From contig NZ_RYDV01000001.1 of the NCBI RefSeq assembly GCF_003971065.1, positions 895,593 to 959,592 of the forward strand: a DNA stretch of 64,000 bases. The letters run 5' to 3'. The position numbers and the translations under genes are program-made. Positions 1 through 9,941 of this stretch are shown here, in pieces. The DNA comes from Candidimonas sp. SYP-B2681. Its GTDB lineage: Bacteria > Pseudomonadota > Gammaproteobacteria > Burkholderiales > Burkholderiaceae_B. The notes beneath the pieces are model-generated. The model searched no databases. It was not told the DNA's origin and worked only from the letters and a program-made list of their open reading frames with translations. How positions within the stretch are numbered: the stretch's first letter is position 1; every line of letters begins with the position of its first letter.

Positions 1-880
1 TGCGGCCTTCTCCGGTAAATACCAGTTCAGCCGCTTTCATGGCGTCCGCCAGCCCGGAGAGCTCAGCGATGAGATCGACACCGGGGCGAAATCTGGCATT
101 CATGCATGTTTTCACCGCAAATCCCAAACCGCCGGCGGCCCCCATGCCTGGTGTTTCTTTTTCATCTTTATGCAGCTGCTCGGCGCAAACCTGAGCGAAT
201 CGTGCAAGAGCGGCATCCAACAGCGTTACCTCGTGGGGTGACGCGCCTTTTTGCGGGCCAAAGATAGCTGAAGCTCCACGAGGCCCACACAAAGGATTAT
301 CGACATCGACAGCAATTTCAAACTGAACGTCATTCACCCGAGTGTCGAGATTATCGAGCGATATACGTGCCAACTGCGCGAGCGCTGCCCCGCCTAAGGG
401 CAGCTCGTTGCCATCAGCATCGCGCAAATTCGCTCCGAGCGCCTGGATCAAGCCAGCGCCTGCATCGTTGGTTGCGCTGCCGCCCAGCCCCAGTACGATA
501 TGGTTAGCGCCTGCATCCAAAGCCTGGGAAATCAGTTGGCCTACGCCGTAGCTGGTGGCCTGCAATGGTTTCCGCGAAGCCGGAGGGATTTGTTCCAAGC
601 CTGCTGCCTCAGCCATTTCTATGAATGCCTTGCCATCACCGAGCCAGGCCCAACTAGCTTCGCAAGCTTGGTTGTTGGCGTTTTGCACACGAGCCACGCG
701 TCGCTCGCCACCGGTTGCGGCCAGGACTGCATCAAGCGAACCTTCACCGCCATCCGCCATCGGCACACAAACAATATCAGCATCTGGAATGACATCGCGA
801 ACTCCGCAAGCGATCGCTGCGGCAACATCCGACGCACTGAGACTTTCTTTAAATGAATCCGGAGCAATAACGATACGCAT
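1..880 (-). CDS. Glycerate kinase (GlxK/GarK family), 3' end cut by window edge
   Basis: The frame opens at an ATG at 880 and stays open to base 1, so about 293 N-terminal residues are visible and the C-terminus lies outside. The product begins MRIVIAPDSFKESLSA and contains GLGGSATNDAG and a C-terminal GMGAAGGLGFA stretch, all typical of the PF02595 glycerate kinases, which phosphorylate D-glycerate with ATP in the cytoplasm. The family is normally about 375-380 residues, so roughly 80 are missing. It lies 66 bp downstream of a D-2-hydroxyacid dehydrogenase on the same strand. The pair fits hydroxypyruvate/glyoxylate to glycerate to phosphoglycerate (inference from context). Whether the product is 2- or 3-phosphoglycerate cannot be told from sequence. 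Confidence 0.93.
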   Translation of the reverse strand, partial: MRIVIAPDSFKESLSASDVAAAIACGVRDVIPDADIVCVPMADGGEGSLDAVLAATGGERRVARVQNANNQACEASWAWLGDGKAFIEMAEAAGLEQIPPASRKPLQATSYGVGQLISQALDAGANHIVLGLGGSATNDAGAGLIQALGANLRDADGNELPLGGAALAQLARISLDNLDTRVNDVQFEIAVDVDNPLCGPRGASAIFGPQKGASPHEVTLLDAALARFAQVCAEQLHKDEKETPGMGAAGGLGFAVKTCMNARFRPGVDLIAELSGLADAMKAAELVFTGEGR

Positions 881-946
881 AGTTCAACAACCTCGATACA
901 CAGGAAATAAGTAAGCTGGAGACGTTTAAAGCTTTTTCGTTGGCAC

Positions 947-1930
947 CTATTCGGCATTCCGGGCGGCCACGACGTTACGTGGCGAACCGCTGTAGTAGGC
1001 CTCGATATTGTCGATTAACTGATCGGCGAGCCCTTGCACCGCCTCGTCACTGGCCCAAGCTACATGGGGCGTCAAGATGAAGTTCGGCATATCCAGTAGC
1101 TGCACCAATGGATGGTTATTGTCAGGCGGTTCTGGTGTCGTTACATCGAAGCCGGCTCCGCCTATCTGGCCTGACCGTAAAGCCTGGGCCAGCGCCGCTT
1201 CATTCACCAGTCCACCCCGAGCAGTATTAATCAGGATTGGCTTACGCTTCATTTGTGCGAATTCGTGTGTGCTGATCAAATCGCGAGTTTGCTCGTTCAA
1301 CGGGCAATGCATAGTAATGACATCGCTTGTAGCCAAGAGTTGTTCAAAGGGCGTATAAGGATCACCAGGAAGAGCTTCGCCTTTACGACCCGCAAATAAC
1401 ACCTTCATTCCCAAGGCACGACCGATTGCTCCCACCGCTTGTCCCAACGTCCCGCGGCCGACAATCCCCAAGGTGGATCCGGCCAGATCCTTGATCGGAA
1501 AATCGAAATAGCAAAATTGTTGCGCGTCATACCAGCGTCCAGCCTTGACGGATTCTCGGTACGCCACAATATTTCGGCGCAAAGCGAAGATAAGTGCGAA
1601 TACGTGTTCCGGCACGGTGGTGACGGCATAGCCCTGTATATTCGAGACCACGATTCCCTTTTTTGCACACGCTGACAAATCGACGTTATCGGTGCCGGTA
1701 GCCGCCACCGCCACCATTTTCAATTGAGCGGCATGGTCGAGGGCTTCTTGCCGCAATGGCACCTTATTCGTAACAACAATATCGGCATCGGCGATGCGTG
1801 CTGCGACCTGATCCCGGCTGGTACGACCGTACACGCTCAGCTCATGCTCGAACGACAGCGAGGGCAAAGCGGTCTGTGGAGAAATGGTTTCGCGATCCAG
1901 AAATACCACTTGCAACGGGCGTGCAGCCAT
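947..1930 (-). CDS. D-2-hydroxyacid dehydrogenase (glycerate dehydrogenase/hydroxypyruvate reductase type)
   Basis: 327 residues, the usual size for NAD(P)-dependent D-2-hydroxyacid dehydrogenases. The Rossmann glycine motif GIVGRGTLG is at about residues 155-163. The catalytic trio is in place: Arg238 in NTARGG, Glu267 in TTPEPP, and His289 in LTPHVAWAS. These enzymes interconvert 2-keto and D-2-hydroxy acids; the neighbouring glycerate kinase makes hydroxypyruvate or glyoxylate reduction the likeliest role (inference). It is divergent from the S9 peptidase across 116 bp. The ATG at 1930 gives the expected N-terminus and no later start is needed. Confidence 0.9.
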   Translation of the reverse strand: MAARPLQVVFLDRETISPQTALPSLSFEHELSVYGRTSRDQVAARIADADIVVTNKVPLRQEALDHAAQLKMVAVAATGTDNVDLSACAKKGIVVSNIQGYAVTTVPEHVFALIFALRRNIVAYRESVKAGRWYDAQQFCYFDFPIKDLAGSTLGIVGRGTLGQAVGAIGRALGMKVLFAGRKGEALPGDPYTPFEQLLATSDVITMHCPLNEQTRDLISTHEFAQMKRKPILINTARGGLVNEAALAQALRSGQIGGAGFDVTTPEPPDNNHPLVQLLDMPNFILTPHVAWASDEAVQGLADQLIDNIEAYYSGSPRNVVAARNAE

Positions 1931-2046
1931 AAGACATCCTTAAAATTCTATTGAAGATTCAGTGGAACGATGTATCCGATATAGTAATAGGATTCCTTGC
2001 CTTGAACGAATAATCTGACGCAGTTCGCCCTACAGGATTTTCATCT

Positions 2047-3963
2047 ATGTTGATAGACCGATTGAAGCGCTTCATTCCGCACTCGCTGCATCTTAACCAC
2101 CCTGCCGCAAGCGCCAGTGTATTGCCCAAAAAATACCCGGTAAGCGACTTCTTTCGTAACCCCGACCGCGGCTTTTTCCGCCTATCTGACGACGGGGCCA
2201 TGTTGGGATTCATGGAACCCGTCAGTATCAACGGACAAGCGGCGCGCATGAATGTGTTCGTGCAGGCATTGGAAGGCAGTACCCCTGTTGGCCAGGCCAA
2301 GCGCCTTACTGAAGAAACGGAAAGGGATATCAGCCAGTTCTTTTGGAAAGGCTCAAATTCCATCATTTATGAAAAAGATTTCAAGGGCGACGAAAACTTT
2401 CATGTCCTGACAGTCAATGCGGCAACGGGTCGGCTTACGGACCTGACTCCATTTTCAGAGGTACGCGCCAGCATCGAAGATGACCTGCCCGATGATCCCG
2501 ACCACATACTGATCAGTCATAACCAGCGTAACCCCGAAGTCTTTGACGTCTACCGGGCGAATATTCATACCGGAGACCTGTCGCTTGTGGCCGAAAACCC
2601 GGGCAATATTGTCGGTTGGCAAACCGATCACCAAGGCCACGTACGTGCCGCCATAGCGAGCGACGGGCTGCACACCACGCTGCTGTTTCGCGAGACTGAA
2701 AACGATGACTTCCGCCCCCTGATTACCACCGATTTCCGCACGGTGGTTAGCCCCGAATTTTTCACCTTCGATAACCGCTCTATCTACGCGTTAAGCAATC
2801 GAGGGCGAGATTGCCTGGCCCTTGTCACAATTGATCCTGACGAGCCTGAAGTCGAAAAGCTGGTGTACAACGTCGATAGAATAGATTTGGATGGTGCAGG
2901 ATATTCGCGCTTGCGTAAGGTCTTGACCGTAGCGGTATTCCAGACCGAAAAGCCCAAATACCATTTTTTTGATAAGGTCAGCGCCGATCGTTTTGAGCGT
3001 CTGAACGAAAAGCTGCCCGGCTATGAAATTTCTTTGCAAAGCCACACTCGTGATGAAACGAAGTTTATCGTTGCTGCCTACAACGACCGCACACCGGGCA
3101 CTCGTTATATTTATGATGCGGTCAACAATACGTTGGATAAGCTGGCTGACATTAATCCCGCGCTACGGGAAGATGACATGGCTTTTGTGCAACCCATTCA
3201 ATATCAGTCCCGCGACGGATTAACCATCAACGGCTACCTAACGCTACCGCTGGCCCGCAGCCCCGTAAACTTGCCATGCATTGTGAACCCTCACGGCGGG
3301 CCGTGGCTGCGAGACAGTTGGGGGTTTAATCCTGAAGCCCAATTTCTGGCCAATCGGGGCTATTGTGTTCTGCAGATGAATTTCCGCGGCTCTACGGGTT
3401 ATGGCCGGAAATTTTGGGAGGCAAGTTTCGGCCAATGGGGTCTGGACATGCAGAACGACATTACTGACGGAGTTACATGGCTCATTGAACAAGGCATCGC
3501 CGATCCTGACCGAATTGCCATTTACGGCGGAAGTTACGGGGGCTACGCTGCCCTGGCCGGCATTGCTTACACACCGGATCTCTATGCGGCCGCAGTAGAC
3601 TATGTAGGGGTATCCAATTTGCTTACGTTTATGAACACGATCCCCCCTTACTGGAAGCCCATGCTTACCAAGATGTACACGATGGTCGGGGATCCTTCGG
3701 TCGATAACGAAAGGCTCGTGGCCACATCCCCGGCTTTGCATGCCGACAAGATAAAAGCTCCATTATTTATTGCCCAAGGGGCGAATGACCCCCGCGTCAA
3801 CAAAGCTGAAAGCGATCAGATGGTAGCCGCTCTACGATCGCGCGGTGTCGACGTAGAATATATGGTCAAGGATGACGAAGGGCATGGCTTTCATAACGAC
3901 GAAAACAAACTTGAATTCTACGAACGCACCGAGGCTTTCCTTAGCCAGCATCTTCGACCTTGA
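2047..3963 (+). CDS. S9 family prolyl oligopeptidase-like serine peptidase
   Basis: 638 residues with no obvious signal peptide, so probably cytoplasmic. Residues to about 370 look like the beta-propeller domain (repeated short beta-strand motifs). The C-terminal alpha/beta-hydrolase domain carries the full catalytic triad: Ser496 in GGSYGGYA, Asp581 in GANDPRVN, and His613 in EGHGFHN. The HGGPW oxyanion-loop motif and the NFRGSTGYG motif of acylaminoacyl-peptidase/dipeptidyl-peptidase members of S9 are present. It probably cleaves short peptides; substrate preference cannot be read from sequence. The N-terminal 30 residues are less conserved in character, so the start could be slightly downstream. 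Confidence 0.9.
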   Translation: MLIDRLKRFIPHSLHLNHPAASASVLPKKYPVSDFFRNPDRGFFRLSDDGAMLGFMEPVSINGQAARMNVFVQALEGSTPVGQAKRLTEETERDISQFFWKGSNSIIYEKDFKGDENFHVLTVNAATGRLTDLTPFSEVRASIEDDLPDDPDHILISHNQRNPEVFDVYRANIHTGDLSLVAENPGNIVGWQTDHQGHVRAAIASDGLHTTLLFRETENDDFRPLITTDFRTVVSPEFFTFDNRSIYALSNRGRDCLALVTIDPDEPEVEKLVYNVDRIDLDGAGYSRLRKVLTVAVFQTEKPKYHFFDKVSADRFERLNEKLPGYEISLQSHTRDETKFIVAAYNDRTPGTRYIYDAVNNTLDKLADINPALREDDMAFVQPIQYQSRDGLTINGYLTLPLARSPVNLPCIVNPHGGPWLRDSWGFNPEAQFLANRGYCVLQMNFRGSTGYGRKFWEASFGQWGLDMQNDITDGVTWLIEQGIADPDRIAIYGGSYGGYAALAGIAYTPDLYAAAVDYVGVSNLLTFMNTIPPYWKPMLTKMYTMVGDPSVDNERLVATSPALHADKIKAPLFIAQGANDPRVNKAESDQMVAALRSRGVDVEYMVKDDEGHGFHNDENKLEFYERTEAFLSQHLRP

Positions 3964-4026
3964 GCCCTTGTTTCTATCGGTATTTGCGGCGAGATCCGCC
4001 ATCTTATGTTCACGGAGAGATAAACA

Positions 4027-4635
4027 ATGAAGTTATATTATTTGCCCGGCGCCTGCCCGCTAGCTTCACACATCGTCCTGGAATGGACGGCCACACCTTA
4101 CGAACTTCAACAGGTCAGCCGTACCGAGCTTAAAGAACCGGCCTTTCTGGCAATGAATCCGCTTGGTGCCGTGCCGGTCCTGATCGACGGGGACCTCACC
4201 CTCACACAAAGCGCTGCCATTCTCGAGTACCTGGCGGAAACACATCCAGACGCCAAGTTGCTGCCTGAAACGCCGCGCGAACGAGCCGAAGTTCGCCGCT
4301 GGCTTGGGTTCTGCAATGCCGATCTCCACCGCACTTTCGGGATGTTATTCAGCGTGGGCTACTACACCGACAATGCCGAATTTCAGGGGCAGCTGGTGTC
4401 GAAGGCAGCCGCAAAACTGGTGCAAATGTTCGATATCGCCGACAAGCAACTTGAGGGCAAAGAATGGATCGCAGGGGCACGCTCTATCGTCGATCCTTAC
4501 CTCTATACCCTGTTGCGCTGGGCAAAGGCCAAAAAACTTGACATTGCTTCCATGAAGAACCTGGAGGCTTTTTTTATTCGTATGGAGGCTGATCCAGGGG
4601 TACAAGCGGCCGTTAAGGCGCAGGGACTTTCCTGA
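4027..4635 (+). CDS. Glutathione S-transferase family protein (beta-class-like)
   Basis: 202 residues, standard GST length. It opens MKLYYLPGACPLASHI, the signature of bacterial beta-class GSTs, with Cys10 at the position of the catalytic cysteine of that class. The thioredoxin-like domain ends around residue 78 after the LTQSAAILEYL glutathione-binding stretch, and an all-helical C-terminal domain follows. It probably conjugates or reduces electrophiles using glutathione in the cytoplasm. A clear ribosome-binding site (GGAGA) precedes the ATG. It converges with livF across a long inverted repeat. Confidence 0.93.
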   Translation: MKLYYLPGACPLASHIVLEWTATPYELQQVSRTELKEPAFLAMNPLGAVPVLIDGDLTLTQSAAILEYLAETHPDAKLLPETPRERAEVRRWLGFCNADLHRTFGMLFSVGYYTDNAEFQGQLVSKAAAKLVQMFDIADKQLEGKEWIAGARSIVDPYLYTLLRWAKAKKLDIASMKNLEAFFIRMEADPGVQAAVKAQGLS

Positions 4636-4672
4636 CCCATATTGCAGTCGCCCTGCCCAGGTCCCCACTACC

Positions 4673-4769
4673 AAAAAAAGACCACCCAGTCCATTCTGAA
4701 CCGCAGCTCATAAGTTGGGCACCTGTCCAACTTCTTGGCGTCAGTTCATTCGTCGGTGGTCTTTTTTTT
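4673..4769. terminator. Large imperfect inverted repeat between convergent genes (bidirectional terminator or structured RNA)
   Basis: Between GST (+) and livF (-). The outer arms are a 14-bp perfect inverted repeat, A7-GACCACC at 4673-4686 and GGTGGTC-T7 at 4755-4768 (one further T follows). This gives a U-run after the stem on both strands. Inside lies a second perfect 7-bp stem, AAGTTGG/CCAACTT, at 4712-4733, and GAAC/GTTC can also pair between the two. A plain bidirectional terminator would have a short loop. The roughly 70-nt interior with its own hairpin makes a small structured RNA possible. Confidence 0.6.
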
Positions 4770-4795
4770 CGGGCAAGCTAAAGCCAATACTTGGT

Positions 4796-5497
4796 TCAGG
4801 CACCCAAGTAAGCTTTGCGCACCTGGTCGTTGATCAAAAGGTTGGCCCCGGTATCGGCCAGAACAACCTTACCGGTTTCCAATACATAGCCGCGATCCGC
4901 CACCTGAAGGGCCTTATTAGCGTTCTGTTCTACCAGGAAAACCGTGACACCTTGTTCGCGGATTGTTCGGATAATTTCAAAGATTTGCGTAATGATTAGC
5001 GGCGCCAGACCCAGCGTGGGCTCATCAAGCAATAGCAGCTTTGGCTTGGTCATTAACGCGCGCCCAATAGCGAGCATTTGCTGCTCGCCTCCCGACATGG
5101 TGCCCGCACGCTGGTTTGAACGTTCCTTCAAACGGGGAAATAAGGTATACACGTGGTCGAGCGCGTCATCGATTTCCCGTGCACTTAGGAAAAAGCCGCC
5201 CATCTTCAGATTTTCGACCACAGTCAGTTCAGGAAAGACACGACGACCTTCTGGCGAAATTGCAATTCCCCGACGCATGATGGTGTGCGTTACTTCGTGG
5301 GTAATGTCTTCACCCTCGAAAGATACAGTTCCACTCCGAGCACGCGGCGACCCGCAGACTGTCATGAGCAATGTGGTTTTCCCTGCACCGTTGGCGCCGA
5401 TCAGCGTAACGATTTCCCCTTTGTTGACCTCGACAGAAACATCATTAAGCGCTTCTATAGCACCATAAAAAGTATGAATATTTTGGAGCTTAAGCAC
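4796..5497 (-). CDS. livF: Branched-chain amino acid ABC transporter, ATP-binding protein LivF
   Basis: 233 residues, the usual LivF length. Walker A GANGAGKTT is at residues 34-42, the ABC signature MSGGEQQML and Walker B LLLLDEPTLGL follow. One of two cytoplasmic ATPases that power uptake of leucine/isoleucine/valine or related compounds. Its start lies directly after the livG stop, consistent with translational coupling in the livKHMGF operon. HAAT-family transporters of this type also carry amides, urea or aromatic acids, so the substrate is inferred only. Confidence 0.95.
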   Translation of the reverse strand: MLKLQNIHTFYGAIEALNDVSVEVNKGEIVTLIGANGAGKTTLLMTVCGSPRARSGTVSFEGEDITHEVTHTIMRRGIAISPEGRRVFPELTVVENLKMGGFFLSAREIDDALDHVYTLFPRLKERSNQRAGTMSGGEQQMLAIGRALMTKPKLLLLDEPTLGLAPLIITQIFEIIRTIREQGVTVFLVEQNANKALQVADRGYVLETGKVVLADTGANLLINDQVRKAYLGA

Positions 5498-6265
5498 TTA
5501 TTCTTCCCCCAGATAAGCTTTAATGACACGAGGGTCGACACGAACTTCCGCCGGCAGTCCAGTAGTAATGGGTTTGCCGTGCTCCATAACCAGAATGCGA
5601 TCTGAAACCCCCATCACCAGGCTCATATCATGTTCAATCAACAATACTGCGACGTCGAATTCCTTTCGCAGTTGGTCAATTAACTTTTGCAAATCGCGCT
5701 TTTCCTGGGGATTAAGCCCTGCGGCGGGTTCGTCAAGCATCAACAGGCGCGGTCGCGTGATCATGCACCGAGCAATTTCAAGACGGCGCTGGTGACCGTA
5801 AGCCAGGTTACCCGCTTCGCGGTTGGCATACTGGCGAATACCCATGAAGTCCAGCCAATCGGCGGCACGCTGCAACGCTTCCTGCTCTGATTTACGGTAC
5901 GACGGAACCTTGAATAAGCCTTGCAATAAACCGGTTTCAATATGGGTATGCTGAGCCACCAGCAGATTTTCGAGAACCGTAAGATTCTTAAACAACCTTA
6001 CGTTCTGAAAGGTGCGTACCAGCCCCTGTTGAGCAACCTTATGACTTGGCATGCCATTGATCGGCTTGCCGTCCATAACAATGCCGCCGGATGAGGGCTT
6101 ATAAAAGCCGCCGACACAGTTGAAGACAGTCGTCTTGCCGGCGCCGTTAGGCCCGATAATGGCGAAGACTTCATCGCGCTTCACATCGAAGGTAACGTTG
6201 TCTACCGCCAGCAACCCCCCAAACCGCATTGTAAGATCGGACACCTTCAGCAATACCGCGCTCAT
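5498..6265 (-). CDS. livG: Branched-chain amino acid ABC transporter, ATP-binding protein LivG
   Basis: 255 residues. Walker [10 protein letters not shown] is at about residues 38-46 and the Walker B stretch [13 protein letters not shown] is typical of LivG. The insert after Walker A ([13 protein letters not shown]) and the C-terminal [16 protein letters not shown] tail are typical of LivG rather than LivF. Partner ATPase of LivF on the LivHM permease. The start overlaps the livM stop by 4 bp (ATGA), which indicates coupled translation. Confidence 0.95.
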   Translation of the reverse strand: MSAVLLKVSDLTMRFGGLLAVDNVTFDVKRDEVFAIIGPNGAGKTTVFNCVGGFYKPSSGGIVMDGKPINGMPSHKVAQQGLVRTFQNVRLFKNLTVLENLLVAQHTHIETGLLQGLFKVPSYRKSEQEALQRAADWLDFMGIRQYANREAGNLAYGHQRRLEIARCMITRPRLLMLDEPAAGLNPQEKRDLQKLIDQLRKEFDVAVLLIEHDMSLVMGVSDRILVMEHGKPITTGLPAEVRVDPRVIKAYLGEE

Positions 6266-7491
6266 GCCTTCAACTCCACCTGAGGACGTTTAACAGGCAA
6301 TAATCCTTGCGGCCGCCACATCATCATTAACACCATCACCAATCCAAAGATCAACATCCTATATTCGGCGAATTCGCGCGCGATTTCTGGCACGACGGTC
6401 AAGATAATGGCAGCCAGAATCACACCCACCTGCGAGCCCATTCCGCCCAGTACAACAATGGCCAGAATCAGTGCGGACTCCATGAAGGTAAAGGATTCGG
6501 GATTTACCAAACCCTGCCTGGCGGCAAAGAATGCCCCGCCCAGGCCAGCGAACATGGCCCCCATGGTAAAGGCAGACAATTTAATTCGGGTCGGATTCAA
6601 CCCCAACGAGCGACAAGCGATTTCATCTTCGCGCAAGGCTTCCCAGGCACGGCCTATGGGCATGCGAATGACACGGTTCGAGACATACAAAGCCAATATC
6701 GCCAGGCATAGCGCCATCAAGTACAGGAAAACAATGACGTCCTGGTTGGAAAATTCCCAACCCACCAGTTGGTGGAACGTTGTTTGACCTTCGGGCGCAC
6801 GCCTTAGCATGGGAAAGCCAAATACCGTTGGCTTGGGTATTCCAGATATGCCGTCAGGACCGTTCGTTAGAAAGGACATGTTAATAAGCAGCAGGCGAAT
6901 AATTTCACCAAACCCCAGGGTAACGATGGCCAGATAATCGCCCCGCAAGCGTAAAACAGGGAACCCCAGAACAAAACCGAACAATGCCGACATGGCACCA
7001 GCCAAAGGCAGCGCCTGCCAAAAACCCCAACCTGCCCAGTAATACAGTAAGGCGTAGGTATAGGCGCCCACCGCGTAAAAGCCCACAAATCCGAGATCCA
7101 GCAGGCCCGCAAAACCGACCACAATATTCAGGCCCAGGCCCAGCATGACGTAGATAAGTACAAGAGTGGCGATATCGACTTGCCCGCGCCCGATAAAAAA
7201 AGGAAAAATCAACGCTATCGCGATCAACAGGAAAATAAGCGCCCGCCGAACAGGGTCAGTAAGGACCGGCAAGGCGCGTTTGGTTCGTTGGCCAGCAAAC
7301 ATCCGGGCGAACAACGGCCTGATGAAAGCCTGGAAAATGAATACGATGGCCATGCCGCCAATAATCATGTCCCATTCCGGCTCGAGATGGGTGACCATCC
7401 CCTGGCGCACAATTTGTAAACCGAATATCGGCGCGATAATTACCCCAGCCATGAAGGCTGCGATAAGCGCGTTTTTTACGGTGGTGCCCAT
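6262..7491 (-). CDS. livM: Branched-chain amino acid ABC transporter permease LivM
   Basis: 409 residues and strongly hydrophobic, with roughly ten predicted membrane segments. The conserved [25 protein letters not shown] motif region of LivM permeases and the EAA-type loop [18 protein letters not shown], which contacts the ATPases, are both visible. The length, with a long N-terminal extension, resembles enterobacterial LivM. The start shares a base with the livH stop (TAATG). It works with LivH, LivG and LivF in the inner membrane. Confidence 0.95.
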   Translation of the reverse strand: MGTTVKNALIAAFMAGVIIAPIFGLQIVRQGMVTHLEPEWDMIIGGMAIVFIFQAFIRPLFARMFAGQRTKRALPVLTDPVRRALIFLLIAIALIFPFFIGRGQVDIATLVLIYVMLGLGLNIVVGFAGLLDLGFVGFYAVGAYTYALLYYWAGWGFWQALPLAGAMSALFGFVLGFPVLRLRGDYLAIVTLGFGEIIRLLLINMSFLTNGPDGISGIPKPTVFGFPMLRRAPEGQTTFHQLVGWEFSNQDVIVFLYLMALCLAILALYVSNRVIRMPIGRAWEALREDEIACRSLGLNPTRIKLSAFTMGAMFAGLGGAFFAARQGLVNPESFTFMESALILAIVVLGGMGSQVGVILAAIILTVVPEIAREFAEYRMLIFGLVMVLMMMWRPQGLLPVKRPQVELKA

Positions 7492-8417
7492 TAGACTTTT
7501 TCCACTTCAGGTTTGCCAAGCAGGCCAGTCGGGCGGAACAACAAAATAAACACCAACAGGCCGAATGCGACGATGTCCTTGTATTGCGACGAAATATAGG
7601 CGGCCGCAAACGTTTCGGCCAAACCCAGCAGTACCCCGCCGAGCATCGCGCCGGGTATGCTGCCTATGCCGCCAAGCACGGCGGCCGTAAACGCCTTGAT
7701 GCCGGCGAGAAAACCGATGAATGGATTTAGCTTTCCAATGGCCAAAGCAATGAGCACGCCCCCTACCGCCGCCAACATGGCGCCAATAATAAAAGTGAAA
7801 GAAATGATCCGATTGGTATCAATACCCAATAGATTCGCCATTCGCAGATCTTGGGAACATGCGCGTGAAGCACGCCCGAGGCGGGAATACTTGATAAACA
7901 AGGTAAGCGCGATCATCAGCAACACCGTTACTACGATGATCATGATGCGGGAGTATGGGGCGGTTACTACGAAATCGGTGCCAAGCTTAAACTGGAATGA
8001 ACCTGTCACCAAAGCCGGCACCGCCATATCGCGGGCACCTTGACCTATGGCGACCCAGTTCTGCAGGAATATAGACATGCCGATCGCTGAAATTAGCGGC
8101 ACTAAGCGCGGCCCGCCGCGCAATGGGGCGTACGCCACTTTCTCGGTTGCATAGCCGTAAACACCCGTGACCAGCACCGCAACAAGCAGCATGATCAGTA
8201 TGATTACCGGTAAAGGCAAACCACTGTTTACCCCAATGGCTGATAAGGTGACAAGGCCAACATAAGCCCCAATCATGTAAATTTCACCGTGCGCGAAATT
8301 GATCATGCCGATGATTCCATAGACCATCGTGTAACCAATAGCTATGAGCGCATAGATCGCACCCAGCGACAGACCGTTGAAAAGCTGTTGCGTAAGTTGG
8401 GGTAAGAGCTCAGACAT
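7491..8417 (-). CDS. livH: Branched-chain amino acid ABC transporter permease LivH
   Basis: 308 residues from the ATG at 8417, giving the expected N-terminus [21 protein letters not shown] longer frame to 8459 exists, but its first 14 residues are not LivH-like. The [15 protein letters not shown] motif and the C-terminal [15 protein letters not shown] are characteristic. It forms the transmembrane channel with LivM. It follows the binding-protein gene by about 100 bp and overlaps livM by one base. Confidence 0.94.
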   Translation of the reverse strand: MSELLPQLTQQLFNGLSLGAIYALIAIGYTMVYGIIGMINFAHGEIYMIGAYVGLVTLSAIGVNSGLPLPVIILIMLLVAVLVTGVYGYATEKVAYAPLRGGPRLVPLISAIGMSIFLQNWVAIGQGARDMAVPALVTGSFQFKLGTDFVVTAPYSRIMIIVVTVLLMIALTLFIKYSRLGRASRACSQDLRMANLLGIDTNRIISFTFIIGAMLAAVGGVLIALAIGKLNPFIGFLAGIKAFTAAVLGGIGSIPGAMLGGVLLGLAETFAAAYISSQYKDIVAFGLLVFILLFRPTGLLGKPEVEKV

Positions 8418-8520
8418 AAAACGGGTGTTCCGGTTGGCCAGCCTGGGCAACGCACACAAACCGACCGTGGAAGAGAAAGAAGTGCTCTAACCAGTTAAGG
8501 CTAGAGCACAGTGGGAGCTG

Positions 8521-9642
8521 TCAGTTCGATAGTTGCACTGTGTTGCCAGCCTTATCCCATTTGAAGACGGCAAATTCAAACTCTTTCAGATCACCCTTGG
8601 CGTCGTATTCGACTTTGCCGATCGCAGTATTAAACGGATTGGCGTGCATGTATTCGGCGACTTTGGCAGGGTCTGTGCCAACAGCGGTAATGCTGTCGGC
8701 CAGGATTTGCACTGCGGCATACGCGGTAAGCGTAAATGCACCATCGGGGCTGCGTTTCGATTTCTTGAAGTTCTCGAGAACCTTTTCATTCCCAGGTAGC
8801 TTTGTAAAATCGGAAGGCAAGGTAACAAGCAGATCCGCGATGGCCGAACCGGCAATCGCGAATAAATCTTTATTCGCCACGCCTTCAGGACCCATGAATT
8901 GGGTCGCCAGCCCTTGTTCGCGCGCCTGACGCAATAGCAAGCCCAGTTCCGCGTGGTACCCGCCAAAGTAAATCAGGTCTGGATTGAGCGATTTAAGTTT
9001 GGTAATAACGGCCGAATAGTCGCTATCACCCACGTTGATCCCTTCGTACAAGGCGGTATTGATGTTTTGCTTGGCGAGGCTGTCGCGAACTTGTGTTGCA
9101 ACGCCAGAACCATAGGTTTGCTTGTCGTGCAGGATGGCAACTTTTTTGGGTTTGAGCTTTTCCGCAATATACGTCGCGGCGTATGGACCCTGCTGGTCGT
9201 CGCGCCCGATAGTGCGAAAGAAGTAATGCGGCTTGATGGTGTCGGTAACCAACGGCGAGGTTGCGCCCGGGGTGATTGCAACGATGCCTTCTTGTTCATA
9301 TACGTTCACAGCGGGAATCGTGGTGCCTGAGCACGCGTGTGCCACCGCGAATTTGGCGCCCGAGTTAATAACGCGGTTAGCCGCAGGCACGGCCTGCTTA
9401 GGTTCGCAGCCGTCGTCGATAAGCAGAGGCTCCAGCTTTTGCCCTTTGACGCCGCCGGCAGCATTGATCGCTTCGATGGCCGTAAGCGCGCCCGCCTGGA
9501 TTTGGTCACCGTATTGAGTAGCAGGCCCGGTCATGGGCTGAGGGATACCGATTTTGATATTAGTGGCGGCATAAATATTGCCCGCAAAGGCCATCGCGCT
9601 GATGGCTAATACCAAGGGTGAGACTTTTTTTATGAGCTTCAT
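8521..9642 (-). CDS. livK: Branched-chain amino acid ABC transporter substrate-binding protein (LivK type)
   Basis: 373 residues from the ATG at 9642, which follows a GGGAGA ribosome-binding site. The frame extends to 9684, but the upstream 14 residues do not resemble a signal peptide. Residues 1-25 (MKLIKKVSPLVLAISAMAFA...) form a Sec signal peptide, with the mature protein starting near ATNIKIG. The Leu/Ile/Val-binding fold is indicated by PMTGPATQYGDQ, DDGCEPKQAVPAANRV and GRDDQQGPYAATYI. First gene of the liv operon. A paralogue with the same landmarks lies at 15387-16508. Confidence 0.94.
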   Translation of the reverse strand: MKLIKKVSPLVLAISAMAFAGNIYAATNIKIGIPQPMTGPATQYGDQIQAGALTAIEAINAAGGVKGQKLEPLLIDDGCEPKQAVPAANRVINSGAKFAVAHACSGTTIPAVNVYEQEGIVAITPGATSPLVTDTIKPHYFFRTIGRDDQQGPYAATYIAEKLKPKKVAILHDKQTYGSGVATQVRDSLAKQNINTALYEGINVGDSDYSAVITKLKSLNPDLIYFGGYHAELGLLLRQAREQGLATQFMGPEGVANKDLFAIAGSAIADLLVTLPSDFTKLPGNEKVLENFKKSKRSPDGAFTLTAYAAVQILADSITAVGTDPAKVAEYMHANPFNTAIGKVEYDAKGDLKEFEFAVFKWDKAGNTVQLSN

Positions 9643-9941
9643 GCCTGCATATCTCCCGGTGAAGCCCGCCGCAACCAAAACCATATTCCAGATTCCGATA
9701 CGTTATACAGCGAGCCATGATGTTGAGCTTCCGCCTCGAACGGCTACCGTATTCTGACGACACTGCAAGGCGCTGTCACTACGGATAAGCCCTTACCGGG
9801 GCCATTTCGCTCACGCATAAACCGGGACGGTCAGGATCGAGGCCCCCTCGTCCTGCAGGTCGGGCCAGATTCCACATCAACGCACAGCGAGGGCAAATTG
9901 CCATCGAGTCATGGCGTCAAAGCGCGTAGGGGAAGTACGAC
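9643..9941. other. Non-coding stretch between proC and livK
   Basis: About 300 bp between the proC stop and the livK start, both on the minus strand. It should contain the liv operon promoter. No gene, tRNA or strong hairpin was recognised in it. Confidence 0.5.
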
